Shown: one piece after another, positions 34,032-34,143 of the stretch
Numbering within the stretch: position 1 is the first letter of the stretch
How the letters are laid out: each line of letters begins with the position of its first letter
Assembly (NCBI GenBank): GCA_964648115.1
Contig: CAZYME010000025.1
Span: 1 to 34,143, forward strand
Reading direction: 5' to 3'
DNA: 34,143 bases
Source of the DNA: CAZYME01 sp964648115
GTDB lineage: Bacteria; Pseudomonadota; Gammaproteobacteria; Legionellales; Legionellaceae
Position numbers and translations under genes: made by a program
Notes under the pieces: model-generated
What the model was told of the DNA's origin: nothing
Databases searched by the model: none
Seen by the model: the letters and a program-made list of their open reading frames with translations, nothing else

Positions 34032-34143
34032 TGGTGTAAAAATTTGAGCCTGTTGCAACACATCTTTTGTTTCAGCCGCAAAACCTCTCGCCTACGTATA
34101 TGGACTCATCCGTTTTTGCAAGTAATTAGCCAGTGAAAAGTGA
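34032..34143. other. downstream region to window end
   Basis: No gene or clear terminator is seen in the last 112 bases. Confidence 0.4.

Overview
The window looks like a draft-assembly contig from a gammaproteobacterium of the Legionellales type (Legionella, Coxiella, Aquicella, Berkiella or a relative). I infer this from the core block radC / coaBC-dut-algC, the moderate AT richness, the dense small palindromic repeats, the many decayed transposases, and two very large signal-less proteins with no recognisable domain that resemble Dot/Icm effector genes. The taxonomic call is inference. A run of 100 N (7633-7732) is an assembly gap.

Left third (1-10.5 kb), accessory. The window opens inside a minus-strand group II intron whose 5' end appears to be at 441. 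A two-gene cassette follows twice: an exported beta-barrel-like outer membrane protein plus an exported beta-propeller-like repeat protein (712-2759 and 5861-8013). Between and after the copies lie broken or truncated genes: a GNAT cut by a repeat, an intact GNAT, an N-truncated YhcG-type nuclease, a GST fragment, and a VapBC-like module with an intact antitoxin and a mutated toxin. There is also a degenerate tRNA whose 3' end is duplicated around an IS481-type transposase remnant.

Middle (10.5-23.4 kb). A two-gene operon encodes a DipZ-like transmembrane thiol transporter and an exported one-cysteine MsrB, which together look like a periplasmic methionine-sulfoxide repair pathway. Next is a PAS-GAF-PAS-GGDEF diguanylate cyclase split by one base at an A7 tract. 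It is followed by a DUF1304 membrane protein, decayed IS5 and GIY-YIG genes, an exported DUF4424 protein, a 1067-residue candidate effector with a 12-unit Asn-Ala-Ala tract, and a long TraB/GumN-family protein.

Right third (23.4-34.1 kb), mostly housekeeping. It holds an MHS-type MFS transporter, rdgB overlapping a TPR-methyltransferase gene, the minus-strand cluster coaBC-dut-algC, and radC on the opposite strand. The last gene encodes a second large protein with no family I recognise (765 aa). Its putative promoter has a G8 tract inside an exactly 17-bp -35/-10 spacer, the architecture of known phase-variable promoters. That is the observation I would check first.

Small palindromic elements of at least six families fill most intergenic gaps. 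One family cuts into a gene, and its sequence resembles a stretch beside a transposase remnant of the RayT (REP-associated) type.
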